From Umezawaea tangerina (GTDB taxonomy: Bacteria; Actinomycetota; Actinomycetes; Mycobacteriales; Pseudonocardiaceae), in assembly GCF_003002815.1 (NCBI RefSeq), contig NZ_PVTF01000001.1, positions 310,001 to 374,000 on the forward strand: a DNA stretch of 64,000 nt, written 5' to 3'. Each line of letters opens with the position of its first letter. Within the stretch, counting starts at the first letter, position 1. The notes below the pieces were generated by a model. The model saw only the letters and a list, made by a program, of their open reading frames with translations. It had not been told where the DNA came from and made no database searches. Below, one piece after another: positions 27,543 through 36,157 of the stretch. A program made the translations under genes and the position numbers.

Positions 27543-27590
27543 GGTGATCGCCCGGTGGGACGTCGGATTCCCACCGGGCGATCACCTTTT
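27543..27590 (+). terminator. Intrinsic terminator after glf
   Basis: A perfect 18-bp inverted repeat (27543-27560 with 27569-27586) is followed directly by TTTT, 13 nt after the glf stop codon. It is the only classic U-tract terminator I see in the window. Confidence 0.88.
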
Positions 27591-27643
27591 GTGAACACGG
27601 TGGAACGGCAAGCGCCCGGACGGGCGGCGGCCGCCCCCGTGGG

Positions 27644-27703
27644 TACTATGTGGCTTAACGCCGCCGCACCTGAACCACGACTCGTGGCGTTCGCGGTGCG
27701 GCG
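27644..27703 (+). promoter_or_regulatory. Candidate -10 box and leader hairpin of glfT2
   Basis: TACTAT at 27644-27649 fits a -10 box, though I see no good -35. A two-part stem follows: cgccgcacc (27662-27670) with ggtgcggcg (27695-27703), enclosing ccacga/tcgtgg (27675-27680, 27682-27687). It would lie at the very 5' end of the glfT2 mRNA, about 80 nt before the start codon. Confidence 0.35.
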
Positions 27704-27781
27704 CTTCTCGCCATGACCACACGCCGAACGTTCGAATCTGAACCCGAAACCGCGTTGATGGCGGTTCGCCGGAGGAAGCAC

Positions 27782-29758
27782 GTGACCGAGCAGGCCAAGG
27801 CCGCTAGCGCCGCCGCCCCGAAGATCGAGACGACCGCTCCGGACAGCAAGGTCAGCGACGTGGCTTCGGTCCGCGTCGCGGCCAGGGGAGCGGGACTCAA
27901 CCCGAACCAGGTGCTGCAGCGGGTGATCCTGCCCCGCGACGAGGACCCGCTCGACGTCCGTCCGCTGTACCTGGACGAGCCCGCGAACGTGCACAGCCAC
28001 GTCGTGTCCCGCCGGTCGGTGACCGTGCCGTCGTCGGCCAAGGTCTCGTTCGCGTCGTACTTCAACGCGTTCCCGGCCAGCTACTGGAAGCGCTGGACCG
28101 TCGTCGAGGAGGTCGTGCTGCGCCTGTCCGTGCGCGGCGCGGGCCGCGTCGACGTCTACCGCTCCAAGCCCAGCGGCGACCACATCCACCTCGAGGGCCA
28201 CGCCGTGCGCAGCCCGAAGGCGTGGACGAACCTCGAGCTGCGGATCAGCCTCAAGCCGTTCGAGGACGGCGGCTGGATCTGGTTCGACGTGTTCACCGAC
28301 GACACGGCGCTGGAGATCAAGGAAGCCGCGTGGACGACGGACACGCCGCTGCCGGAGCAGAAGGTCGCCATCGGCATGACGACCATGCGCCCGATCGACG
28401 CGGTCATCGCGCTGCGGGCGCTCGGCGAGGACCCCGCGGTCCTCGACGTCGTGCAGAAGGTGTTCGTCGCCGACCAGGGCGCCGTCAAGGTCAAGGACAC
28501 CCAGGGCTACGCCGAGGCGCGCAAGCTCCTCGGTGACAAGCTGGAGATCATCGAGCAGGAGAACCTCGGCGGCTCGGGCGGCTTCACCCGCGGCCTGTAC
28601 GAGGCGATCGAGCACACCGACGTCGCCCAGATCATGCTCATGGACGACGACATCCGGCTGGAGCCGGACGCCGTGCTGCGCTCCAACGCGTTCGCCCGCG
28701 CCTGCGCCCAGCCGGTCATCGTCGGCAGCCACATGCTGAACCTGCAGGCCCGCTCGCGGCTGCACAGCATGGGCGAGGTCGTCGACCTGGCCACCTGCAA
28801 CTGGCGCGCGGCCCCCGGTGCCCTCACCGACCACGACTTCTCGACGGACACCCTCCGCGAGACCGAAGAGCTGCACCTGCGCATCAACTCCACCTACAAC
28901 GGCTGGTGGATGTGCCTGTTCCCGCGCGAGGTCGTGCAGCGCACCGGCTACCCGCTGCCGCTGTTCATCAAGTGGGACGACGCGGAGTACTCGCTGCGCG
29001 CGCTGGAGAAGGGCTACCCGACGGTGTCGCTGCCCGGCTCCGCCGTGTGGCACATGCCGTGGACCGACAAGAACGACGCCACGGACTGGCAGGCCTACTT
29101 CCACACCCGCAACCGCCTGGTGATGGCGGCGCTGCACAGCCCGTACGACATCCGCTCCACGCTGCTGAAGCAGGGCCTCAAGCTCACCCTGCGCCACCTG
29201 CTGTCGATGGAGTACTCCACCGTCGCCGTGCAGCAGAAGGCCATCGAGGACTTCCTCGCGGGCCCGAGCAAGCTGTTCGACTCGCTGCGCACCGCGCTGC
29301 CGGAGATCCAGCAGCTGCGCAAGCAGTACACCGACGCCCAGATCCTCACGTCGGCCCGCGAGTTCCCGCCGCCCACCTACGACATGGTGCGCGCCGAGCA
29401 GATGCTCAAGCCCCCGGTGAACCCCGCGGTCATCGCCGCCAAGGCCTCCAAGGCCCTGCTGCACAACCTGCGCGACCCGGAGAGCTCCACGGCCGACCGC
29501 CCGCAGATCAACGTGCCCGCCACCAACGCCCGCTGGTTCCTCCTCGGCAACCTGGACAGCGCCACCGTGTCCAACGCCGACGGCAGCGGTGTCGCGTTCC
29601 GCAAGCGCGACCCGAAGGAGTTCCGCCAGCTGGCCGCGAGGTCGGCGCGCAACTACCGCAGGCTCGCCCAGGAGTGGCCGCGCCTGAAGAAGGTCTACCG
29701 CGACGCCCTCCCCGAGCTCACCTCGGTGGAGTCGTGGCGGAAGATCTTCGAGAACTGA
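27782..29758 (+). CDS. glfT2: Polymerising galactofuranosyltransferase GlfT2
   Basis: Extends the galactan chain by alternating beta-1,5 and beta-1,6 galactofuranose additions from UDP-Galf, at the cytoplasmic face of the membrane. The protein is 658 aa; mycobacterial GlfT2 is about 637. The N-terminal beta domain (PLYLDEPANVHS to about residue 200) is followed by the GT-A domain with NLGGSGGFTRG and the acidic MDDDIRLEPDA site (Asp288-Asp290). Next come GWWMCLFPREV, the WDDAEYSLRA acid motif and AVWHMPW. The C-terminal region is helical. I choose GTG 27782 because GGAGG lies at ideal spacing; an ATG at 27713 would add 23 residues. It follows glf, as in mycobacteria where Rv3808c and Rv3809c are adjacent. 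Confidence 0.95.
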   Translation: MTEQAKAASAAAPKIETTAPDSKVSDVASVRVAARGAGLNPNQVLQRVILPRDEDPLDVRPLYLDEPANVHSHVVSRRSVTVPSSAKVSFASYFNAFPASYWKRWTVVEEVVLRLSVRGAGRVDVYRSKPSGDHIHLEGHAVRSPKAWTNLELRISLKPFEDGGWIWFDVFTDDTALEIKEAAWTTDTPLPEQKVAIGMTTMRPIDAVIALRALGEDPAVLDVVQKVFVADQGAVKVKDTQGYAEARKLLGDKLEIIEQENLGGSGGFTRGLYEAIEHTDVAQIMLMDDDIRLEPDAVLRSNAFARACAQPVIVGSHMLNLQARSRLHSMGEVVDLATCNWRAAPGALTDHDFSTDTLRETEELHLRINSTYNGWWMCLFPREVVQRTGYPLPLFIKWDDAEYSLRALEKGYPTVSLPGSAVWHMPWTDKNDATDWQAYFHTRNRLVMAALHSPYDIRSTLLKQGLKLTLRHLLSMEYSTVAVQQKAIEDFLAGPSKLFDSLRTALPEIQQLRKQYTDAQILTSAREFPPPTYDMVRAEQMLKPPVNPAVIAAKASKALLHNLRDPESSTADRPQINVPATNARWFLLGNLDSATVSNADGSGVAFRKRDPKEFRQLAARSARNYRRLAQEWPRLKKVYRDALPELTSVESWRKIFEN

Positions 29759-29775
29759 TCTCGACCTGATCCGCC

Positions 29776-29813
29776 GCGAGGAGGCCCGGACCCGCTGGTC
29801 CGGGCCTTCTCGC
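29776..29813. terminator. Bidirectional hairpin after glfT2
   Basis: A 17-bp stem with one mismatch (29776-29792 with 29797-29813) lies between the convergent glfT2 and the CoA-binding protein gene. Confidence 0.75.
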
Positions 29814-29821
29814 TGTGCGGC

Positions 29822-30283
29822 TCACGCCCGGCGCGAGGTGATGACCCCGGTGTTGAACCCGGCCAGGTGCAGCCCGCCGTGGAACCGGGCGTGCTCGATC
29901 TTCACGCACCGGTTCATCACGACGTTCAGACCCGCTTCCTCGGCCTTCGCCGCGGCTCCCTCGTGGTGCAGCCCCAGCTGCAACCACAGCGTCCGGGCGC
30001 CCGCGGCGACCACCTCGTCCGCCACACCGGGCAGGTCCTCGTGCTTGCGGAACACCGACACCAGGTCCGGCACCTCCGGGAGGTCGGCCAACGACGGGTG
30101 GACCCGGTGGCCCAGCAGCTCGTCCAGCCGCGGGTTCACGAAGTAGACCCGGTAGTCCGTGGACGACAGCAGGTACGTCGCCACGAAGAAGCTGGGACGC
30201 GCCGTGGTGGCCGAGGCCCCCACCAGCGCCACGGACCTCGTCTCCCGCAGCAGCGCCTGCCTGCCGACCGCCGACTCGATCAT
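29822..30283 (-). CDS. CoA-binding domain protein (YccU-like)
   Basis: A 153-aa Rossmann-type CoA-binding protein. It contains VALVGASATTARPSFFVA and VYFVNPRLDELLGH, then LWLQLGLHHEGAAAKAEEAGL and VMNRCVKIEHAR. The Cys-Val-Lys segment is characteristic of the stand-alone CoA-binding family. Its ATG overlaps the stop of metY by 4 nt, so it is coupled to sulfhydrylase production. A role in sulfur or CoA persulfide metabolism is a guess from that link only. Confidence 0.85.
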   Translation of the reverse strand: MIESAVGRQALLRETRSVALVGASATTARPSFFVATYLLSSTDYRVYFVNPRLDELLGHRVHPSLADLPEVPDLVSVFRKHEDLPGVADEVVAAGARTLWLQLGLHHEGAAAKAEEAGLNVVMNRCVKIEHARFHGGLHLAGFNTGVITSRRA

Positions 30284-31572
30284 TTCACCGCCCTGGTCAA
30301 CGCCTGGTCCAAGTCCCACAGGACGTCGTCGACGTCCTCCAGGCCCACCGAGATCCGGATCAGGTCCGGGGTCACCCCGGCCGCCACCAGCTGCTCGTCC
30401 GTCAGCTGCTGGTGCGTGGTCGAACCGGGGTGGATCACCAGCGTCCGCACGTCCCCGACGTTCGCCAGGTGGCTGCACAGCTCCACCGACTCCACGAACC
30501 GCTGCCCGGCCCCGCGGCCCCCGACGACCCCGAACGCGAACACCGCCCCCGGCCCGGCGGGCAGGTACCGCGCGGCCCGCGCGTGGTGCCGGTGCGAGGG
30601 CAGCCCGGCGTAGGACACCCACGACACCCGCTCGTCGGCCTCCAGCCACTCGGCGACGGCTTGGGCGTTGCGGACGTGCTCGTCCATCCGTTGCGGCAGC
30701 GTCTCCACGCCCTGGAGCAGCAGGAACGCCGACTGCGGTGACAGCGCCGCCCCGATGTCGCGCAGCTGCTCGGCCCGCAACCGGGTGCAGAACGCGTACT
30801 CCCCGAAGTTCTCCCAGTACCGCAGGCCGCCGTAGCTGGGCACGACCTCGGTCATCCGCGGGAAGTTCCCGTTGCCCCAGTCGAACCCGCCGGAGTCCAC
30901 GACGACACCGCCGAGCGTCGTGCCGTGCCCGCCGAGGAACTTCGTCGCCGAGTGCAGCACGATGTCGGCGCCGTGCTCCAACGGCCGCACCAGGTACGGC
31001 GTCGCCAGGGTCGCGTCCACCACCAGCGGGATCCCGTGCGAGTGCGCCAGCTCGGCCAGACCGGCCAGGTCGGCGATCACCCCGGACGGGTTGCCGATCA
31101 CCTCGGTGAAGATCAGCTTCGTGCGGTCGGTGACGGCCGCGGCGTAGTCGGCGACGTCCTCGCCAGCCACGAACGTCGTGGACACGCCGAACCGGGCCAG
31201 CGTGCCGGTGAGCTGGGTGACCGTGCCACCGTAGAGCCCCGACGCCGACACGACGTGGTCGCCCGCCTCGGTCAGCGCGGCGAACGTGAGGAACTCGGCC
31301 GCCTGGCCGCTGGACGTGGCGACCGCCCCGATCCCGCCCTCCAGGCTGGCGACGCGCTCCTCGAACGCGGCCACCGTGGGGTTGCCGATCCGGCTGTAGA
31401 CGTTGCCGTACTTCTGCAGCGCGAACAGGTTCGCGGCGTCCGCGGTGTCCTGGAAGACGAAGCTCGTCGTCTGGTAGATCGGCACGGCGCGGGCACCGGT
31501 GGTCGGGTCGGGCGCGCCACCCGCGTGCAGCGCCCTGGTGCGGAAGCCCCAGGCGCGGTCCTCTCGGCTCAT
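30280..31572 (-). CDS. metY: O-acetylhomoserine sulfhydrylase
   Basis: A PLP enzyme of the Cys/Met metabolism family that makes homocysteine from O-acetylhomoserine and sulfide. Signature pieces are TRALHAGGAPDPTTGARAVP, TTSFVF, YSRIGNPTVAAFEERVA and the PLP lysine in LHSATKFLGGHGTTLGG. The insert GFDWGNGNFPRMTEVVPSYGG and the length of about 430 aa favour MetY over MetB/MetC. I choose ATG 31572; a GTG at 31587 would add five residues. It is followed by the coupled CoA-binding gene and is divergent from the methyltransferase at 31661. No SAM riboswitch is visible in the short upstream gap. Confidence 0.92.
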   Translation of the reverse strand: MSREDRAWGFRTRALHAGGAPDPTTGARAVPIYQTTSFVFQDTADAANLFALQKYGNVYSRIGNPTVAAFEERVASLEGGIGAVATSSGQAAEFLTFAALTEAGDHVVSASGLYGGTVTQLTGTLARFGVSTTFVAGEDVADYAAAVTDRTKLIFTEVIGNPSGVIADLAGLAELAHSHGIPLVVDATLATPYLVRPLEHGADIVLHSATKFLGGHGTTLGGVVVDSGGFDWGNGNFPRMTEVVPSYGGLRYWENFGEYAFCTRLRAEQLRDIGAALSPQSAFLLLQGVETLPQRMDEHVRNAQAVAEWLEADERVSWVSYAGLPSHRHHARAARYLPAGPGAVFAFGVVGGRGAGQRFVESVELCSHLANVGDVRTLVIHPGSTTHQQLTDEQLVAAGVTPDLIRISVGLEDVDDVLWDLDQALTRAVK

Positions 31573-31660
31573 CCTGCCGATCCTCACCCATCCGGACCCC
31601 GTGCGGAAGGCGGTCCACGCGGTGGGACAACCGAACCACCGGGTCGGGCGTACTCAAGCC

Positions 31661-32419
31661 ATGGGGAGCAAGAGGAGAGCGGATTACTACGACGGTCCGG
31701 CCCACGACTACGTGAGCTACTGGGACGGGCGCGACTACGAGCACGCAGCTGAGGAGGTGGCGATCCGCAAGTTGTTGGGGGACAACATGTTCGAGCACGC
31801 CGCCGACATCGGTGGCGGCTACGGCAGGCTGAGCCTGCTGCTGCGGCGGTACGCCGAGCGGGTCACCCTGGCCGAACCGAGCAAGCGGCAGCTCGACGTG
31901 GCCGCCGACTTCCTGGCCGGGCACCCGGAGATCGAACGCCTGCAGACGCAGGCCGACGACCTCGCGTTCGCCGACGGGTCGCTCGACCTGGTGACCATGA
32001 TCCGCGTGTCGCACCACCTGCCGACCCCGGCCGTCGAGTTCGCCGAGCTCAGCCGGGTCCTGGTCAGCGGTGGCACGGCCATCGTGGAGGTCGCCAACGT
32101 CGCCCACGCCCGCAACCGGCTGCGCTACCTGCTGCGCCGCCGACCGCTGCCGGTCAAGCCGGTCGACATCCGGTCGCCGGAGAACCGGCACGACGGCGAG
32201 ATCCCGTTCGTCAACCACAACCCGCACGTGGTGATCGACCAGCTGGCCGCGGTCGGACTGCGCACCGTCCGGGTGCTGTCGGTGTCGAACCTGCGCAGCA
32301 GGACGCTGAAGAGGGTGCTGCCGCACCGCACCCTCGTCGCGCTGGAGAGCTTCCTCCAGCCGGTGCTCGCCCCGTTGTTCTTCGGGCCGAGCATCTTCCT
32401 CCTGCTGCGCAAGCGGTGA
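31661..32419 (+). CDS. Class I SAM-dependent methyltransferase
   Basis: A 252-aa methyltransferase. Motif I is AADIGGGYGRLS, the acidic motif II region is VTLAEPSKRQLD, and DDLAFADGSLDLVTM is the post-II segment typical of the type 11 family. A C-terminal region after residue 150 is Arg-rich, then hydrophobic (PVLAPLFFGPSIFLLL), possibly membrane-associated. The substrate is unknown; a lipid or polyprenyl-linked sugar would suit the setting. Its stop is only 4 bp from the stop of the convergent secreted protein gene. Confidence 0.85.
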   Translation: MGSKRRADYYDGPAHDYVSYWDGRDYEHAAEEVAIRKLLGDNMFEHAADIGGGYGRLSLLLRRYAERVTLAEPSKRQLDVAADFLAGHPEIERLQTQADDLAFADGSLDLVTMIRVSHHLPTPAVEFAELSRVLVSGGTAIVEVANVAHARNRLRYLLRRRPLPVKPVDIRSPENRHDGEIPFVNHNPHVVIDQLAAVGLRTVRVLSVSNLRSRTLKRVLPHRTLVALESFLQPVLAPLFFGPSIFLLLRKR

Positions 32420-32423
32420 CGGG

Positions 32424-32903
32424 TCAGCAGCCGCAGGTGTAGTACACGACGTCCCAGTGGTCGACCTCGCGGAAGTAGACGTTGCCCGAGGGCGCCTGCC
32501 ACTTGTCGCCGCCCAGCGGGGCGAACGCCGTGGTGATGTGGTTGTTCAGGCAGGTCGACAGCGAGAAGTCGAGCTTGTAGCCGTTCCAGTGGCTGAAGGT
32601 GTCGGTGGCGTGACCGACCTCGGTACCGCCGGTCACGTTCACCGCGCACCCGGTCGCCTGCTTGAGCGCGATGACGCCCTGGACGGACGCGAGGTTGACC
32701 TGCTCGAACGACGTGCAGGACGGGTTGTCGCGGTCGACGCAGCCGCCGCTGGAGGACCAGGTCACGCCGGCGGCGGCCAGCCTGGCCACCGCGTCGGCGT
32801 GGGTCAGCTTGACGGGGTCGGCCTCGGCACTGGCGGCGGTGGACCCCAGTGCCAGTGCCGCGACGGCCAGTGCGAGTGCGGACAGTCCACGGGCGATGCG
32901 CAC
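32424..32903 (-). CDS. Small secreted M15-like (hedgehog/DD-peptidase fold) protein
   Basis: A 159-aa secreted protein with a clear signal peptide (RIARGLSALALAVAALALG to ASA). The mature part has six cysteines. Its core HATDTFSHWNGYKLDF looks like the M15 zinc signature S-x-H-x(2)-G-x-A-x-D, with His and Asp in place. The later REVDHWDVVYY matches the second signature with Glu and His. This suggests a small D-Ala-D-Ala-type peptidase or peptidoglycan-binding relative acting outside the cell; it is an inference from pattern only. The GTG at 32903 has AGGGGAA just upstream. It stands between the methyltransferase (convergent) and the ABC transporter operon. Confidence 0.6.
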   Translation of the reverse strand: MRIARGLSALALAVAALALGSTAASAEADPVKLTHADAVARLAAAGVTWSSSGGCVDRDNPSCTSFEQVNLASVQGVIALKQATGCAVNVTGGTEVGHATDTFSHWNGYKLDFSLSTCLNNHITTAFAPLGGDKWQAPSGNVYFREVDHWDVVYYTCGC

Positions 32904-32979
32904 GTGTTCCCCTTCGACGTCGGGACCTTCCACCGACCACTACGAGTGGCACCGCCGCGGGGTTGAGCGTCGACCGGGA

Positions 32980-33792
32980 CTACTCCTTGATGCCGCTCTC
33001 GACCACGCCGCGCACCAGGAACCGCTGCAGCACCAGGAACACGACGACCAGCGGCGTGATCGAGACGGCGGCGGCGAGGAACAGCTCGTGCACGTTGATG
33101 CTCTGCGCGGTCAGGAACACCGACAGCGCGACCTGCACGGTCCACGACCCCTGGTCCTGGGCGATGACCAGCGGCCAGAGGAACTGGTTCCAGCTCGTCA
33201 TGAACGCGATGACGCCGAGCGCGGCGAAGAAGCCGCGCGAGTTGGGCACGACGATCCGCCAGTAGGTGCCCCAGTGGCCGAGGCCGTCGATGCGGGCGGC
33301 CTCCTCCAGCTCGCGCGGGAAGGTGCGGAAGTACTGCCGGAACAGGAAGGCGGTGAACCCGCTGAACAGGCCGGGGATCACGAGCCCGCGCAGGTCGCTG
33401 ACCCAGCCGAGCGCGGACACCACGACGAACGTCGGCACGAACGTCACCGCGGCCGGGATCATCAGGGTGGCCAGGACGGCGTAGAACACCTTGTCCGCGT
33501 GCCGGTACGGGATGCGCGCCAGGCCGTACCCCGCGAGCGAGCACAGCAGCAGCTGGCCCGCGGTCTGCAGGACCGCGACCACGGTCGAGTTCAGCACGCT
33601 GCGCAGGATCGGCACCGCCGGGTCGCCGAACAGCTCGCCGAAGTTCTCCCAGTGCGGCTGGTCCGGGAAGAACCGCCAGTCCCGCGCGGTGATCTCGGCC
33701 TCGGTCGCGAGCCCGTTGCGGACGATCAGGTAGAACGGCAGCAGGAACACCACCGCCGCCACCGACAGCGCCAGGTAACGCAGGACCTTCAC
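32980..33792 (-). CDS. Carbohydrate ABC transporter permease (MalG-type)
   Basis: The second inner-membrane subunit of a sugar importer, 270 aa with six hydrophobic helices. The EAA loop that docks to the ATPase is present (EEAARIDGLGHWGTYWRIVVP, here seen as EAARIDGLG). The GTG start overlaps the stop of the other permease by 4 nt. No ATPase gene follows, so the transporter probably uses a shared MsiK/MsmK-type ATPase encoded elsewhere, as is common in actinobacteria. The sugar is unknown. Confidence 0.92.
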   Translation of the reverse strand: MKVLRYLALSVAAVVFLLPFYLIVRNGLATEAEITARDWRFFPDQPHWENFGELFGDPAVPILRSVLNSTVVAVLQTAGQLLLCSLAGYGLARIPYRHADKVFYAVLATLMIPAAVTFVPTFVVVSALGWVSDLRGLVIPGLFSGFTAFLFRQYFRTFPRELEEAARIDGLGHWGTYWRIVVPNSRGFFAALGVIAFMTSWNQFLWPLVIAQDQGSWTVQVALSVFLTAQSINVHELFLAAAVSITPLVVVFLVLQRFLVRGVVESGIKE

Positions 33793-34673
33793 CGGGTGAT
33801 CGCCTTGCCCTGCACCAGGGTCACCGCGGCGATCACGAGCGCGAGCAGCACCGCGCCCGCGCCGCCGTGCCCGAAGTCCTGCTCACCGCTGCCCAGGGAC
33901 GTGTAGTACAGGTACACCAGCGGCGGCCGGGCGAACGGCGGGTAGCCCTGCGCGGTGCCGAGCACGTTGTAGAACTCGTCGAACGCCTGGTAGGCGGCGA
34001 TCAGGTTGAGCAGCAGCACCGCGACCGACGTCGTGCGCAGCTGCGGCAGCGTGATGTAGCGCAGCGTCTGCCACCCCGGCTTGGCGCCGTCGATCCACGC
34101 GGCCTCGTAGAGGTGCTTGGGGATGCGCTGGAGCCCGGCGATGAACAGGATCAGGTAGAAGCCCAGCTGGAGCCACAGCCGCAGCGTCACCAGCACGACC
34201 CAGTACCACGGCGGGTCGGTGGACCCGACCCACGCGATCGGGTCGACGCCGAACCAGCCCAGCACGGTGTTCGCCAGCCCGTAGCGGACCCCGTTGAAGA
34301 TCGACAGCTTCCACACCAGCGACGCCACCACGTAGGAGCACGCGGCGGGCAGGAAGAAGACCGACCGGAAGAACGCCTGCATGACCGTGATCCGGTTGAC
34401 CAGCAACGCCAAGCCCAGCGACAGCACGAACGTCGTCGGCACGATGAACAGCGCGAACGCGCTGAACGTGCCGAGGCTGCGCAGGAACGGCCCGTCGGTC
34501 AGCATGTCCGCGTAGTTGGCCAGCCCCACGAAGTCCGTCGGCGTGACCGTGTTGCGCGCGTCGAAGAACGACAGCGCCGCGCTCCAGCCGATCGGGACGT
34601 AGACGAACGCCAGCAGGCCGACGGCGAACGGGCCGACGAACAGCCAGAAGGCGCGGGTGTCCGACCGCCTCAT
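33789..34673 (-). CDS. Carbohydrate ABC transporter permease (MalF-type)
   Basis: The first permease of the importer, 294 aa with six helices. Its EAA motif is YEAAWIDGAKPGWQTLRYI and its N-terminal FWLFVGPFAVGLLAFVYVP is typical. It overlaps the binding-protein gene before it and the second permease after it by 4 nt each, so the three genes are translated in series. Confidence 0.92.
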   Translation of the reverse strand: MRRSDTRAFWLFVGPFAVGLLAFVYVPIGWSAALSFFDARNTVTPTDFVGLANYADMLTDGPFLRSLGTFSAFALFIVPTTFVLSLGLALLVNRITVMQAFFRSVFFLPAACSYVVASLVWKLSIFNGVRYGLANTVLGWFGVDPIAWVGSTDPPWYWVVLVTLRLWLQLGFYLILFIAGLQRIPKHLYEAAWIDGAKPGWQTLRYITLPQLRTTSVAVLLLNLIAAYQAFDEFYNVLGTAQGYPPFARPPLVYLYYTSLGSGEQDFGHGGAGAVLLALVIAAVTLVQGKAITR

Positions 34674-35929
34674 CCGTACAGGCGCTTGAGCTCGTCGCGC
34701 GCTTTCTGGGCCGCGGCCCTCAACTCGGTGTCCGCGTCGGCGCCTTCGCGGACCACGCGCGACACGGCGTCGTCCAGCGCCGAGCTCATCGACGGCGCCC
34801 AGTCCGGCGGGTTGGAGGACTTCGCGTTGTCCCGGACGAACCTCACCGCGTCGGCGGCCACCCCCGTGGTCAGCTTGCCCGCCTTGGCGGCCAGGCTCTC
34901 GCGCGGCGGGATGTGGAAGCCGTAGGAGAGGTTGAAGTCCTCCTGGTAGTCGGTGCGGTCGACCCACAGCCACTTGATGAACGCCTTGGCCTCGTCGACG
35001 TGCTTGCTCTTGGCGTTCACCATCGCGCCGTACGCGCCGACCGGCACGCTCGCCCGCCCGTTGTCGTCGAGCTTCGGCCACGGCAGCACGCCGAAGTCGT
35101 CGCCCAGCGCCTTCTGCACCGCGGGCACCGTCCAGAGGCCGGTCCACTGCATCGCCACGAGACCCTGGGTGAACGCGTCGGGCTCGGCCCAGTCCTTCAC
35201 CGCGCCCTGGAGCATCGCCCCGCTGGCGTAGAGCTCCCGCAGCTTGCCGATCGCCACCGCGGCGGACGGCTCGTCGAACCCGACGTCGTGGCCCGCCGTC
35301 ACGTAGTCCAGCCCGACCGACCACAGCGCGGGCCCGCCCAGCACGGCGACGCCGCCGTCGTTGCCCGCGAAGATGCCCTTCACGTCCCCCTTGGTCAACC
35401 GCCGCGCCGCGTCGACCAGCTCGTCCACAGTGGACGGCGGCTTGACCCCCGCCGCGTCGAACATGCTCTTGCGGTAGAACAGCATCTGCATGTCCACGGC
35501 CTGCGGGACGCCGTACACCTGCCCGTCGACGGTGTGCCCGGCGAGGATGGTCTTGGTGAAGTCGTCCTTCGCGGACGCGATCACGTCGTCCAGCGGCACG
35601 ATCTGCCCCGACCGGACCGCGCTGATCTGGGTCACGGACTCGAACACGTCCGGTTCGCCGCCCGCGGCCAGCAGCGCGGCGGCGAGCTTCGAGTCGTAGT
35701 CGCCCGGATTCCACTGCACGCTCACGGTCGCCTTGTCGTAGGACCCGGCGTACCGCTCGACGGCCTGCTGCACCCCCGGCTCGCCGTAGGCGTGGTACCA
35801 CTGCTTGAGCGCCTGGCCGCTCCCGCCGCCGCGGCCGGTGTTCGAGCCGCAGGCGCCGAGCAGGCCCGCCAGCGCGGCGGCCCCGGTCGCGGACAGGACG
35901 GTGCGTCGACTGATGTCCCCGGAGTTCAC
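34670..35929 (-). CDS. Extracellular sugar-binding lipoprotein of the ABC importer
   Basis: A 419-aa family 1 solute-binding protein. The N-terminus has twin arginines (SRRTVL) followed by a hydrophobic stretch and a lipobox (LLGAC), so it is a Tat-type lipoprotein. Mature-protein features are GEPDVFESVTQI, VYGVPQAVDMQMLFYRKSMF, TVDELVDAARRLT and VGAYGAMVNAKSKHVDEAKA, all usual for CUT1 sugar-binding proteins. GTG 35929 is chosen because the signal peptide starts there. It leads a three-gene operon without ATPase or regulator. No sugar can be assigned. Confidence 0.92.
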   Translation of the reverse strand: MNSGDISRRTVLSATGAAALAGLLGACGSNTGRGGGSGQALKQWYHAYGEPGVQQAVERYAGSYDKATVSVQWNPGDYDSKLAAALLAAGGEPDVFESVTQISAVRSGQIVPLDDVIASAKDDFTKTILAGHTVDGQVYGVPQAVDMQMLFYRKSMFDAAGVKPPSTVDELVDAARRLTKGDVKGIFAGNDGGVAVLGGPALWSVGLDYVTAGHDVGFDEPSAAVAIGKLRELYASGAMLQGAVKDWAEPDAFTQGLVAMQWTGLWTVPAVQKALGDDFGVLPWPKLDDNGRASVPVGAYGAMVNAKSKHVDEAKAFIKWLWVDRTDYQEDFNLSYGFHIPPRESLAAKAGKLTTGVAADAVRFVRDNAKSSNPPDWAPSMSSALDDAVSRVVREGADADTELRAAAQKARDELKRLYG

Positions 35930-36157
35930 ACGGTCCGTACTACTACGGCTGCGCTGTGTGCACAAACCATCCCACCCGCCGGCGACCGGTTCGGAGCAGC
36001 GGCGGGGAGGACGGCCACGAGGGGTCTGCCGTGCGGCCGAGCGCCCCACGGCGTGTCCGCCGGATGCCGGTGCACCGCTTCGGGCTGCCGCAGTGCGCCA
36101 CCCGTCGGGTCGGTGCCGAGCCCGGTGGCGAAGGGCGGGGTCGCCCCCGCCCCCCGC

